The notes beneath the pieces are model-generated. The model saw nothing but the letters and a program-made list of their open reading frames with translations, was not told the DNA's origin and made no database searches. The translations under genes and the position numbers were made by a program. DNA of 54,397 nucleotides from positions 1 to 54,397 of the forward strand of contig JAWXBM010000166.1 in the NCBI GenBank assembly GCA_034440115.1, written 5' to 3'. The stretch is from JAWXBM01 sp034440115 (GTDB lineage Bacteria > Pseudomonadota > Gammaproteobacteria > Xanthomonadales > SZUA-36). Shown here in pieces: positions 41,833 to 50,197 of this stretch; position 1 is the first letter of the stretch; each line of letters begins with the position of its first letter.

Positions 41833-42452
41833 GCGTGCCCGGGAGCAACGCTGGGTCATCTGTTGAAGTTCTGGTGCTGTATTACAGCCTGCACGGACAA
41901 ACCGCGCAGATGGCGCGGCAAATCGCCCGTGGTGTAGAAGAAGTTGCCGGCGCCAGCGCGCGCTTGCGCACGGTGCCGCCCGTCACTTCCGGCCTGAACG
42001 AACGCACAGCGTCAGTGCCGGAGGACGGACCACCCTGGGTACGCAAACAAGACCTGACCGAATGCAGTGCACTGATCATGGGCAGCCCGACACGCTTCGG
42101 CAATATGGCCGCGGCTTTAAAATACTTTATCGATGGCACTGCTGCTGAATGGTTTTCCGGCGCCATGGTGAGTAAACCCGCTGCCGTGTTTACCTCCACC
42201 GCCGCATTGCATGGCGGCCAGGAATCTACCCTGTTGAGCATGATGCTACCACTGCTGCACCACGGCATGCTGATCGTCGGCCTGCCATTTACCGAATCGG
42301 CCTTGATTCATACCACAGGCGGTGGAACTCCCTATGGCCCCAGCCACTTTTCAACCTGGGAAGGTGGCCGGGAGCTGGATAAAGACGAAATTTCACTGTG
42401 CCGGGCACTGGGCAGAAGAGTGGCAGAAATTGCCCTCAAGTTGGGCGCTTGA
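41829..42452 (+). CDS. WrbA-type NAD(P)H:quinone oxidoreductase
   Basis: FMN flavodoxin-fold quinone reductase of 207 residues. The FMN-binding loop is VLYYSLHGQTAQMARQIARG; GSPTRFGNMAAALKYFID and FTSTAALHGGQESTLLSMML match WrbA closely, and TGGGTPYGPSHFS is the usual late motif. It overlaps arsC by 4 bp and the next gene by 1 bp. Confidence 0.92.
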   Translation: MSVPGSNAGSSVEVLVLYYSLHGQTAQMARQIARGVEEVAGASARLRTVPPVTSGLNERTASVPEDGPPWVRKQDLTECSALIMGSPTRFGNMAAALKYFIDGTAAEWFSGAMVSKPAAVFTSTAALHGGQESTLLSMMLPLLHHGMLIVGLPFTESALIHTTGGGTPYGPSHFSTWEGGRELDKDEISLCRALGRRVAEIALKLGA

Positions 42453-42793
42453 TGAGCCAGCGTGCCGTGTTTGGGGTTTACCTGGCGTTACTGATGTTGC
42501 AGCCGGTTTGGCATTTTCTACTTCCCAGCCCCTGGGGTTCAGGCAACTGGATACTGGCGCTGATCGCCACCTTACCCTTGTTGCTGCCGGTGGCAGGCAT
42601 TGCAGCCGGCCGCTTTCGCAGCATGACCTGGGGTGGTTTTCTGGCAGTTCTGTATTTTGTTATTGGCATGATGGAAGTCTGGAGCAATCCGGATCAGCGT
42701 ATTCCCGCCAGCCTGCAAATAATTCTGGCACTGTCGTACTGCGGTGTATTGGCGCGCTATTCCCGTCAGTCTTCCGCAGACCAGAAGCGGTAG
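42452..42793 (+). CDS. DUF2069 small membrane protein
   Basis: A 113-residue protein with four hydrophobic segments and the DUF2069 pattern (LLLPVAGIAAGRFRSMTWGG; LAVLYFVIGMMEVWSNP). Start taken at ATG 42452, whose A is the last base of the wrbA stop; the frame is open upstream to 42398. DUF2069 genes regularly follow wrbA/arsC; the function is unknown. Confidence 0.82.
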   Translation: MSQRAVFGVYLALLMLQPVWHFLLPSPWGSGNWILALIATLPLLLPVAGIAAGRFRSMTWGGFLAVLYFVIGMMEVWSNPDQRIPASLQIILALSYCGVLARYSRQSSADQKR

Positions 42794-42798
42794 AGCGA

Positions 42799-45700
42799 CT
42801 AATCCTCCTCAGTAGCTGTCTGCGTTGCCACAACGCCTTCCGCAGCAGCATTTGCCACTGCCCGTTGGCTCTCGGCGGGCGAGGCGAAGTAGAGCTGATC
42901 AATGTAATTCAACCTGGCCATGGCATGAGCCAGGCTGACCGGCACCGAGCCCGAGCGCACCACAGCTTCAGGCTGTTGCTTCCATAGTGCCTGGAAGCGG
43001 TCCAGTCGGGTCAAGCCCGCCTGATGAATCTCACTGATGGCTGCATTACTGGCGCGAAAACGTCGAATGATGTTTTCATCCAAAAGCCCACCTTGTCCTT
43101 CCAACATGGCTCGAATGTCATCTGAGTCCAACATGGTCTCGGGGTAAAACAGCACCAGCTCGGCCTGCAGCAAAGCTTTGAAGGTTGTGACTCGATTCAG
43201 CAATGCATTCAGCATTCTGAAATCTTCGATGTTGTCACTTTGGGTTGAACGCAACATGCCACCATAAATCGCCTGTTGCTCTGCCTGGTAAAGCGTACGC
43301 AAATGCTGGCCCAGCCGATCGTAAATTCCCTTATCAGCTTCAAACTCAATGGGACTTACGCCATGCCCGGTAATAAAACGATCGCGCCATTCTTCACCCT
43401 TGCTCCAATTGGCGGTCATCAACTCCGATGGACGTGAGCGTGAGGCGGCCAGATAGGTCAGGCGATTGGGTACTATATGGAAGCCTTGCTGGTCGTTTCG
43501 GGTAGTGACAATTCGGCTACCGACCCACTCCATCGGGCACTCATCTTGCAACACTTCGTCCGAAGCGGCTGCAATCAGATAGTTATGTTCTTCCGGGCTG
43601 ACAAAAGTGGACCCGAAAATATCACGGCTTTGATCGCCTTCGCGGTAACGGCCTTTCAGTTCAAAACTAAGGCGACCAAAATAGTTAGCAACGTTAGGGT
43701 CTTCCGGGCGCACACTTTCAGCGCGGCGTTCCACCCAAGCGGTATGGTCATAACAGATTTCCAACTGGCCCATGCCGGTCTGATCAGCCAATAGATAGGC
43801 ATCGGGAAAAAGACCAATCAGTGCGCGCGTGGCTTCCAACGGCTGGGTCATTTCGCAACTGGATTCCAGCTCGCAGGGACCTATAACCAACCCGTCGGTT
43901 CGATAGGCGGTCTTCTGATTGGCATTGCCGCTCAACACCACGTCTGCGCCCGACTGCAACCGCATTTCACGAAACTCGAGTTCGGCTTCGCGTATACCAC
44001 CGACCAGGCTTTCCAGGGCTGCACGATACTCGGCCAGTACCTGGCTAACCGGATCGGAACGGCCCGCAGCGGAGCCACTCAGACAATCCAGTTGTTGAGA
44101 CATGACCTGCATCAGGTTGACGCCGATTTCCTGCATGCGATGAATGCGGGCTTCATTGGCAGGCGTTTGCATGAAAACCGGCGCCTGCAATGAGAACCAG
44201 GCCATCATGGCGGACAAGATTGACCAGTCCAGCGGGTTGGGCAGAGGCTGGGCCAGCGCCGGGCAAGTCGTAGGAGCCTGCTCGTACAAATAACCAAGCA
44301 GGTAGTTGATACGTTGTGCAGGCAGCAACTCCAGTTCGCGAGCCAGTTGATCCACCGCAAACGGACCATTCTGGTCACCGGAAAGCTCAGCCGAGCGCAA
44401 TAAAGTATTCGCAAAATCCAGCATGCCGCTCATGCAGCCATCAAACTGTTCGCGCGACAGGTTGAGTCGCCCTTCCGGATCACGGTCTGCCATCAGTGAA
44501 ATGCAGATGTCAATTTCTTCGCGAATCTGCCGGCGCACCGGTTGATCAAAATAAAAGGCCATATCAGGAGCCAATAACACCAATTGGGCAATGGCATCGC
44601 CCAGTTCCTGCTGTAAGCCTTCCAGCCTCTCTGTCACGGGTTCACCGCTTTGCAGTGCCTGGGCCACATCAAAAACTGCCGCGAGATTGGCGTTGATTCG
44701 GGGGTCCACTTCACTGAATGATCGGGCCAGGTAAGTGGAAATCCTGGGCAGAAATGCTGCCAGCAACGCGGCCAGTCGCGTATCGCTGGCTTCTTCCCGT
44801 GCGCGGATATCCAGCATATCCGCTGCTATCCACAACAGGCTTTGGCTGAATTCCAGATATTGCCCGGCGTATAGGCCATCCACCGCCACCACCAGCCGCA
44901 GCAATTGCTGGGCCGAGCGCGTTTCAGCACCTTGCAACTCAGGCAAGGCACGATGCAAATCAAATACCAGGCGCTTGAAACGCAACTGATCGGGTGGTTC
45001 TGACAAGGTCAGCGAGTCCAGCAACACTCGCAGGGACAGGAAATGTGCGTCGAGATCGGCCGGAGTGTCTGCTTCACCTGAGCGGGCAGGCGGTTCTGCA
45101 GCAGTCCAGGGTTCAAACCACTCCGGACTCAATTGGGTCAATGCCACTGCCAGCACCGGGCTGTTTGCCGCCAGGGTAGTGGCTTCCAGCCAGATACGGC
45201 TGGCATTGTGTTCAACCCGGAACACGGCTTCCGGCAGGAAAGATGCTGCTATGCGCTCTTCGTCACGGTCGAAAAGCATTGGCAAAAGGTCGGGATAATC
45301 GGGCCCGAGGGCTGCCACTGCCGGTGTGGGTAAAATGCGGTGTTGCCAAAGCTCTTGTTGCAAAACCTGTACGGCAGGGTCCAGCACGGTACTGCGAGAA
45401 GGCAAGCGGTGAAAACGGCCTGCCAGCCGGTCAAGCCAGGTCCGGCTGTCGCGGAAAGACGTCACCAGGGAATCTTCCTGGCCCAGCTCGGGTGTAGGGT
45501 TGAGCTTCAGCAGATAGGCCAGTGCGGTCAGGCTCAACAGGGTGTCCTGGCGTGAATCCAAATCCGCCAGGCTGGCCGCCAACTCGCGGTTGTCAGGTAG
45601 CTCCGCAACCAGTTCGGCTGGCAGAATCTCCGGCAGTGCTATGGGCACCTCAACTTTCAACCCAGCGATTGACTCGGTGGCTGCTGCCGGAACCATCACT

Positions 45701-45846
45701 TCCTGTGCGTGGCTGATATTGGCCCCAGCCAAACCCAGTAGCAAACCCAGTGCCAAACTCTGTACCAAGGCCAGTAAACACGGCACAGCAAACACTCGCG
45801 AAAGTGCGTTCGCAAACCTGCATTGATGACTCATGCTGGTTTTCAT
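42799..45846 (-). CDS. Large secreted protein of unknown function (1015 residues)
   Basis: I do not recognise this protein. It has a long N-terminal signal (hydrophobic stretch CLLALVQSLALGLLLGLAG, cleavage after SHA near residue 47), then about 960 residues with no membrane segment, mostly alpha-helical and rich in Leu, Ala, Glu and Gln with few repeats. Residues 120-560 look like a helical solenoid; residues about 660-790 have more beta character and several cysteines (GPCELESSCEMTQ; DECPMEWVGSR), which suits a periplasmic or exported place. It ends in an Ala/Glu-rich tail. It converges with DUF2069 and diverges from the asparaginase-like gene. A TATAAT lies on the minus strand at 45941-45946. 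Confidence 0.85.
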   Translation of the reverse strand: MKTSMSHQCRFANALSRVFAVPCLLALVQSLALGLLLGLAGANISHAQEVMVPAAATESIAGLKVEVPIALPEILPAELVAELPDNRELAASLADLDSRQDTLLSLTALAYLLKLNPTPELGQEDSLVTSFRDSRTWLDRLAGRFHRLPSRSTVLDPAVQVLQQELWQHRILPTPAVAALGPDYPDLLPMLFDRDEERIAASFLPEAVFRVEHNASRIWLEATTLAANSPVLAVALTQLSPEWFEPWTAAEPPARSGEADTPADLDAHFLSLRVLLDSLTLSEPPDQLRFKRLVFDLHRALPELQGAETRSAQQLLRLVVAVDGLYAGQYLEFSQSLLWIAADMLDIRAREEASDTRLAALLAAFLPRISTYLARSFSEVDPRINANLAAVFDVAQALQSGEPVTERLEGLQQELGDAIAQLVLLAPDMAFYFDQPVRRQIREEIDICISLMADRDPEGRLNLSREQFDGCMSGMLDFANTLLRSAELSGDQNGPFAVDQLARELELLPAQRINYLLGYLYEQAPTTCPALAQPLPNPLDWSILSAMMAWFSLQAPVFMQTPANEARIHRMQEIGVNLMQVMSQQLDCLSGSAAGRSDPVSQVLAEYRAALESLVGGIREAELEFREMRLQSGADVVLSGNANQKTAYRTDGLVIGPCELESSCEMTQPLEATRALIGLFPDAYLLADQTGMGQLEICYDHTAWVERRAESVRPEDPNVANYFGRLSFELKGRYREGDQSRDIFGSTFVSPEEHNYLIAAASDEVLQDECPMEWVGSRIVTTRNDQQGFHIVPNRLTYLAASRSRPSELMTANWSKGEEWRDRFITGHGVSPIEFEADKGIYDRLGQHLRTLYQAEQQAIYGGMLRSTQSDNIEDFRMLNALLNRVTTFKALLQAELVLFYPETMLDSDDIRAMLEGQGGLLDENIIRRFRASNAAISEIHQAGLTRLDRFQALWKQQPEAVVRSGSVPVSLAHAMARLNYIDQLYFASPAESQRAVANAAAEGVVATQTATEED

Positions 45847-46039
45847 ATCAGATGAAGCATCCTGTTACTGGACAATGCCGGGTCAAGTCCGACAGGCTCC
45901 TGGGGAGCGGTTATACTACGCGAAGCAGCCGCCGCAGCATATTATACCGTCCGTGCTTATCGGTGGTTTTGAGCCGTGTTGACGCTACTCTCATCTACAC
46001 GGATCAGTGGCACTGGCTTTCACTACAGGTATTCAATCG

Positions 46040-46528
46040 ATGATTTCCAGGCTGTTGATCATTACCACCGGCGGCACCATCGACAAGATCTATTTCGATG
46101 ACATGAGCGACTACCAGATTGGTGAGCCGCAAATCAGCCTGATATTGCACGCCATGAACGTGGGTTTTCATTTTGATGTGATACCCCTGATGCGCAAGGA
46201 CAGCCTGCACCTGGACGAGAAGGATCGCAAACTGGTGCGTGACACGATTGTCGGCAACGACTGCCAGCATGTGTTGATCACCCATGGTACCGATACCATG
46301 GTCGACACAGCCCGTGCCCTGGCAGACATCGAAAACAAGACGATTGTATTAACCGGTGCCTTGAACCCGGCGCGCTTCCGCGATTCCGATGCCGTATTCA
46401 ATATCGGTTGTGCCGTGGGTTCGGTGCAGTGTCTGCCCCCTGGTGTGTACATTTCCATGAACGGCCGAATCTGGGACCCAACTACGGTACGCAAAAATCG
46501 TGATGCCAATCGCTTTGAAGAAACCTGA
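46040..46528 (+). CDS. Half-length asparaginase-like protein
   Basis: A 162-residue protein equal to the N-terminal domain of type I/II L-asparaginase. Both catalytic Thr motifs are kept (IITTGGTIDKIYFD near the start; LITHGTDTMVDTARAL about residue 75), as is the closing VYISMNGRIWDPTTVRKN segment. The whole C-terminal domain is absent and the stop is natural, not at a frameshift: no asparaginase-like sequence follows before the convergent sulfotransferase gene. Start chosen at ATG 46040; the open frame begins at 46007. Short stand-alone versions exist in other gammaproteobacteria. Activity is uncertain. Confidence 0.82.
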   Translation: MISRLLIITTGGTIDKIYFDDMSDYQIGEPQISLILHAMNVGFHFDVIPLMRKDSLHLDEKDRKLVRDTIVGNDCQHVLITHGTDTMVDTARALADIENKTIVLTGALNPARFRDSDAVFNIGCAVGSVQCLPPGVYISMNGRIWDPTTVRKNRDANRFEET

Positions 46529-46547
46529 CCCAGGCTTATTCCGCTCT

Positions 46548-47393
46548 TCAGCGAAATTTCGGTGGAATATAACCAAAACGCTGCATCTGCTCCCGATGCC
46601 GCTCAACAATCGCAGCAACCTGCTGTTCCGTTAAGGCTTCAGCCCACTGATTCTTACTGCCTTTGCGAAAGAAGTGTTTCGAATTGGGGCTCCTTTCGAC
46701 AAAGCCGCTGGCCAGTTCCTGCTGCTTCAGTTCGCGAAAGGAAGAAAACTGGATGGCTTTGCGCAAGCGGGTTTTGTCTTTACCCAAGCCCAGCAACTTG
46801 GCCACTGAGCCAAATGCCTTTAACGGCGTGTCCTGCAGATCTTCATAACGCACCACCACGATGGCCGGGTGTGGCTGCATGGTCCAGCTTTGCACATGGG
46901 TGGACCAGGAGCCCATAAATCCAGCCACGTTTTCCTCATTAGTAGGCATGCCGGTTTCTTCATTGGCCAGAAAGGCGATGGCTGCATCAACCGACAAGCC
47001 AAAATGGTCGGCCACGGACAGCACCACATCCAGCGGATTGCGCACGATATATACCGCACCCGCCATCACGCTGAGGTTATGTAACGGAATGCCGTGCAAA
47101 TGGCCAAACATATTGTGCGTCTTGGTAAATATGCTGCCGCGCTCACGGCTGTTGGCTATGTCCTGATGCACCTGTGGCCGCAGTGCCATGGCCTGGTCGA
47201 AATCCATGGCTTCCACTCCCCCTTCGCCGGCGTAGGGCGCATACCAACGGGTCTTGGATTCTTCTTCGAAATAGTCAGGAAACTCGGTGAGGCGGCCCGG
47301 CTTGTTTGGGTTTTCCAGCAGGTTGTGGATAAAGGCACGCATCCAGGTATTACCCGATTTGGGGTAAGAGGCCAGCCAGACAATATTTCCCAT
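46548..47393 (-). CDS. PAPS-dependent sulfotransferase
   Basis: A 281-residue cytosolic-type sulfotransferase. The 5'-phosphosulfate loop is LASYPKSGNTWMRAF at the N-terminus; the 3'-phosphate motif is AVYIVRNPLDVVLSVADHFG; the C-terminal RKGSKNQWAEALT corresponds to the RKGxxGDW motif of this family, with Asn for the usual Gly/Asp. The acceptor is unknown. It is downstream of and in line with the DUF445 gene (12 bp gap), and may be co-transcribed. Confidence 0.88.
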   Translation of the reverse strand: MGNIVWLASYPKSGNTWMRAFIHNLLENPNKPGRLTEFPDYFEEESKTRWYAPYAGEGGVEAMDFDQAMALRPQVHQDIANSRERGSIFTKTHNMFGHLHGIPLHNLSVMAGAVYIVRNPLDVVLSVADHFGLSVDAAIAFLANEETGMPTNEENVAGFMGSWSTHVQSWTMQPHPAIVVVRYEDLQDTPLKAFGSVAKLLGLGKDKTRLRKAIQFSSFRELKQQELASGFVERSPNSKHFFRKGSKNQWAEALTEQQVAAIVERHREQMQRFGYIPPKFR

Positions 47394-47405
47394 AAAACAA
47401 ACCTG

Positions 47406-48641
47406 TTAATTGAAAAAATGACCCGCAGCATGCAATAACAGGCCCACCAGTCCACCCACCAGAGTACCGTTGATGCGGATGAACTGCAGGTCGCTGCCTA
47501 TCGCCAGTTCCACCCGTTCGGTGGTTTCTTGCGCATCCCAGCCAGCCACTGTGTCACTGATCAGGCTGGCGATGGCGTGGCGGTTATCAGCCACCAGTAC
47601 GACCGCAGAGTCGATCAGCCAGCGATCTATACTGGCTTGCATGGCGGGGTCGTTTTCCAGGTTTTGAGCCAGCTCACCGATCACGCGATTCAACTCATTA
47701 CTGATGATGGAATCCCCGCTGGCGATGTCGCGGTCTATACCCGCAACCAGATCGGTCCAGATCCGGTATAAATAATCCTGCAAAGCTTCGTTGTCCAGCG
47801 CATTTTGTTTTATTTCGTTGATGCGCCGTTGCAATTGCGGCGAGTTGCGCAGCTCTCCGATCCAGTGGTTCAACATTCGGTCGAATTCGGCACGCATGGC
47901 GTGGTCCGGGTCCAATGCCATCTGCAACAACAGGTTTTCGATCCGGTCCAGCATCTGCTGTACGATGCGATCATCAACAAAACCTGGCAACCACCAGGGG
48001 CTTTCCTTTTGCACGTTGCCGCGAATGGCCTCCCGGTGGTCGTGCAGAATAACGACTGCATAACGCAAAACCTGCGTCAGCAAGGCCTGGTGACGACCAT
48101 CACGCACCAGCCATTCCAGCATATGGCTAAGCCAGGGCCCCATTTCGGCCCGCTGCAGCTGCTGGACACTCAATCTGCGCAGGAAAGCCCGCACATTGTC
48201 TTCCCGCCAGGCGCCTACTCCCCAGCGTAAGAACCGGATGATGGTATCCACCAGGCGCTGCCTGCCGCCTTCCGCCTTAAGCCAAACCACGATATGCGCC
48301 GACATGGCCGATTTTTCCAGCTTGGAACGAACCACGTCGGGATGCAGGAAATGCTCAGCAACAAAACGCGCCATACTGTGACCAATTTCATCTTTACGGC
48401 GGGGAATGATGGCCGTATGCGGAATGGGCAAACCGAGGGGATGACGAAACAGGGCAACGACCGCAAACCAATCGGCCAGTGCTCCAATCATGCCCGCTTC
48501 AGCAAAGGCATGAACCCAGGCCAGCCAGGAGTCGGGTCGATTGAGCGTGAGCAGGAAAACGATCGCCATCAACACCAGCAGCAGCAAAGGCCAGCGCTTC
48601 ATGCGACGCAGGCGCAGGGCTTCGTCTGTTGTCATATCCAT
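47406..48641 (-). CDS. DUF445-family membrane protein
   Basis: A 411-residue protein of the YjiN/DUF445 family. An N-terminal membrane segment (PLLLLVLMAIVFLLTLN) is followed by ALADWFAVVALFRHPLGLPI and the typical HTAIIPRRKDEIGHSMARFV; the middle is a long amphipathic helical region; the protein ends with RINGTLVGGLVGLLLHA, a second membrane hairpin. Function is not established. It starts about 35 bp after the Mpo1/DUF962-like gene on the same strand. Confidence 0.87.
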   Translation of the reverse strand: MDMTTDEALRLRRMKRWPLLLLVLMAIVFLLTLNRPDSWLAWVHAFAEAGMIGALADWFAVVALFRHPLGLPIPHTAIIPRRKDEIGHSMARFVAEHFLHPDVVRSKLEKSAMSAHIVVWLKAEGGRQRLVDTIIRFLRWGVGAWREDNVRAFLRRLSVQQLQRAEMGPWLSHMLEWLVRDGRHQALLTQVLRYAVVILHDHREAIRGNVQKESPWWLPGFVDDRIVQQMLDRIENLLLQMALDPDHAMRAEFDRMLNHWIGELRNSPQLQRRINEIKQNALDNEALQDYLYRIWTDLVAGIDRDIASGDSIISNELNRVIGELAQNLENDPAMQASIDRWLIDSAVVLVADNRHAIASLISDTVAGWDAQETTERVELAIGSDLQFIRINGTLVGGLVGLLLHAAGHFFN

Positions 48642-48676
48642 GCTAGGGATGGGTCTGCATTGGCACGGTTAGCCAA

Positions 48677-48982
48677 TCAGAACTTTTGCCGACCCAGTAG
48701 CAAGTCCTTCCACATCACCCAATCACCTGCCAGGCTGTACAACGGATACTTGAATGTCGCTGGCCTGTTATTCTCGAAAAAGAAATGCCCTGCCCAGGCA
48801 AAGCCGTAACCCACCAGGGGCATCAGCAGTAACCAGCGGACATCCGCCTGCCAGATACTGAACGCAATCACAACCAACACCAGCCAACTGCCAACAAAAT
48901 GCAGTTTGCGGCAGGTGCTGTTGCTATGCTCTTGCAAGTAGTAGGGATAAAACTCTTCGAATGAATTGAATTTGCTGCTCAT
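48677..48982 (-). CDS. DUF962 / Mpo1-like small membrane protein
   Basis: A 101-residue protein of the YGL010W/Mpo1-like family: the N-terminal FEEFYPYYLQEHSNSTCRKLH motif with conserved His and Arg, two hydrophobic segments and the middle GYGFAWAGHFFFENNRPATF, then the YPLYSLAGDWVMWKDLL end. Yeast Mpo1 is a dioxygenase for 2-hydroxy fatty acids; the bacterial relatives are uncharacterised, so a lipid role is only suggested. Confidence 0.85.
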   Translation of the reverse strand: MSSKFNSFEEFYPYYLQEHSNSTCRKLHFVGSWLVLVVIAFSIWQADVRWLLLMPLVGYGFAWAGHFFFENNRPATFKYPLYSLAGDWVMWKDLLLGRQKF

Positions 48983-49075
48983 GGGCTTACTCGATCATTG
49001 GCGGCCAGGTCATCGGCTTGCATGATCGCGCATAGGCGAGGCAGGGACAAGCGCCCTCATGATCTGACCGCATCT

Positions 49076-49091
49076 GTTGGTTTAAACCAAC
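49076..49091. repeat. 16-bp perfect palindrome
   Basis: GTTGGTTTAAACCAAC lies in the 213-bp gap between the glucokinase stop and the DUF962 gene start, both on the minus strand. It may be an operator for the DUF962-DUF445-sulfotransferase group; no binder is known. Confidence 0.6.
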
Positions 49092-49195
49092 TTCACTTGC
49101 ATGGATACTGATCTCAGGAATTGAAGCGGCATCATCACTACCTCCTACTGATCACCAACTGATACCGGTAGCATGTGAAACGATGGATCTGCTGC

Positions 49196-50140
49196 TTAAG
49201 TACCCGCATCTTTATCGATATCCGTATTCCTGCGAACGAACTCATAAAGCCCCAGAAAACTGGGGTTCTTTGCTGTAATCACCCAGCTGGGGATGGCGGC
49301 CAGATAGTTGCCATAACGAGCTTTGGCTTCAAAGCGCTGACGAAAACCTGAAGCTTTGAACCTGTTTAACATGGTCGGCAGAATACCGCCGCCCAGATAG
49401 ACTCCGCCAAAGGCACCAAAGGTCACAGCCAGATTCGAGGCAATGGTGCCCAGCAGGCAGCAGAAAATTTCAACCGCTTCGTCAGCCTGTTTATCTCCTG
49501 AAAAGGCCCGGGCACTGATCTCTTCCGGCTGACAGCTATGCCCACTGATGTGTTGGTACATTCGCGCCAACCCGGGTCCTGAAATCAACCGCTCTGCTGA
49601 ACAGTGACCAAACTCTGCCCTTACACTGTCAATCAACTCGGTTTCCCGCTGGTTAGTGGCCGCCATGCTGACATGGCCACCTTCGCCTGCCACTGCGATC
49701 CAGCCCGATCCATCCGTGACCAGAGCGCTGACACCCAGGCCGGTACCCGGACCCACAATCACCCGGGTTGAGTTGGCGCGCACCACACCGCCACCGACCT
49801 GGTACAGGTCTGTTGGTTGCAGATGCTCCGTCGCCCAGGCCAGGGCAGCAAAATCGTTGATGATTTCCACTCGCTCAAAATCAAAGGTATGAGCAATATT
49901 GGCACTGCTGAGATCCCAGCCCAGGTTGGTCAGATCTACCTTGCCGTCCACTACCGGTCCGGCGGCAGAAATAGCCAAATGTTCCGGTCGCTCAGAACAA
50001 TGGCTTAAAAAATCCCGCAGGATTTCATCGAAATTTTCAAAATGAGCATTGGCGTATTCACGGGTTTCAACGGCTTGCCACCCACGCATCACCGCCAGCC
50101 GTGCACCGGTACCACCAATATCAGCTACCAATAAGGTCAT
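49196..50140 (-). CDS. glk: Glucokinase
   Basis: Proteobacterial-type glucokinase (314 residues; E. coli 321). The ATP-binding N-terminus is LLVADIGGTGARLAVM; GPGTGLGVSALV and AGEGGHVSMAATN are the usual sugar- and phosphate-site motifs, with ERLISGPGLARMYQHIS. GGVYLGGGILPTM is the second nucleotide motif. It lies 57 bp after the acyl-CoA dehydrogenase gene on the same strand. Confidence 0.94.
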   Translation of the reverse strand: MTLLVADIGGTGARLAVMRGWQAVETREYANAHFENFDEILRDFLSHCSERPEHLAISAAGPVVDGKVDLTNLGWDLSSANIAHTFDFERVEIINDFAALAWATEHLQPTDLYQVGGGVVRANSTRVIVGPGTGLGVSALVTDGSGWIAVAGEGGHVSMAATNQRETELIDSVRAEFGHCSAERLISGPGLARMYQHISGHSCQPEEISARAFSGDKQADEAVEIFCCLLGTIASNLAVTFGAFGGVYLGGGILPTMLNRFKASGFRQRFEAKARYGNYLAAIPSWVITAKNPSFLGLYEFVRRNTDIDKDAGT

Positions 50141-50197
50141 GAAGCAGTCATCGAATTAAAATCAATATCATCTGAAATAATTCCTCGGTCCAGCGGA

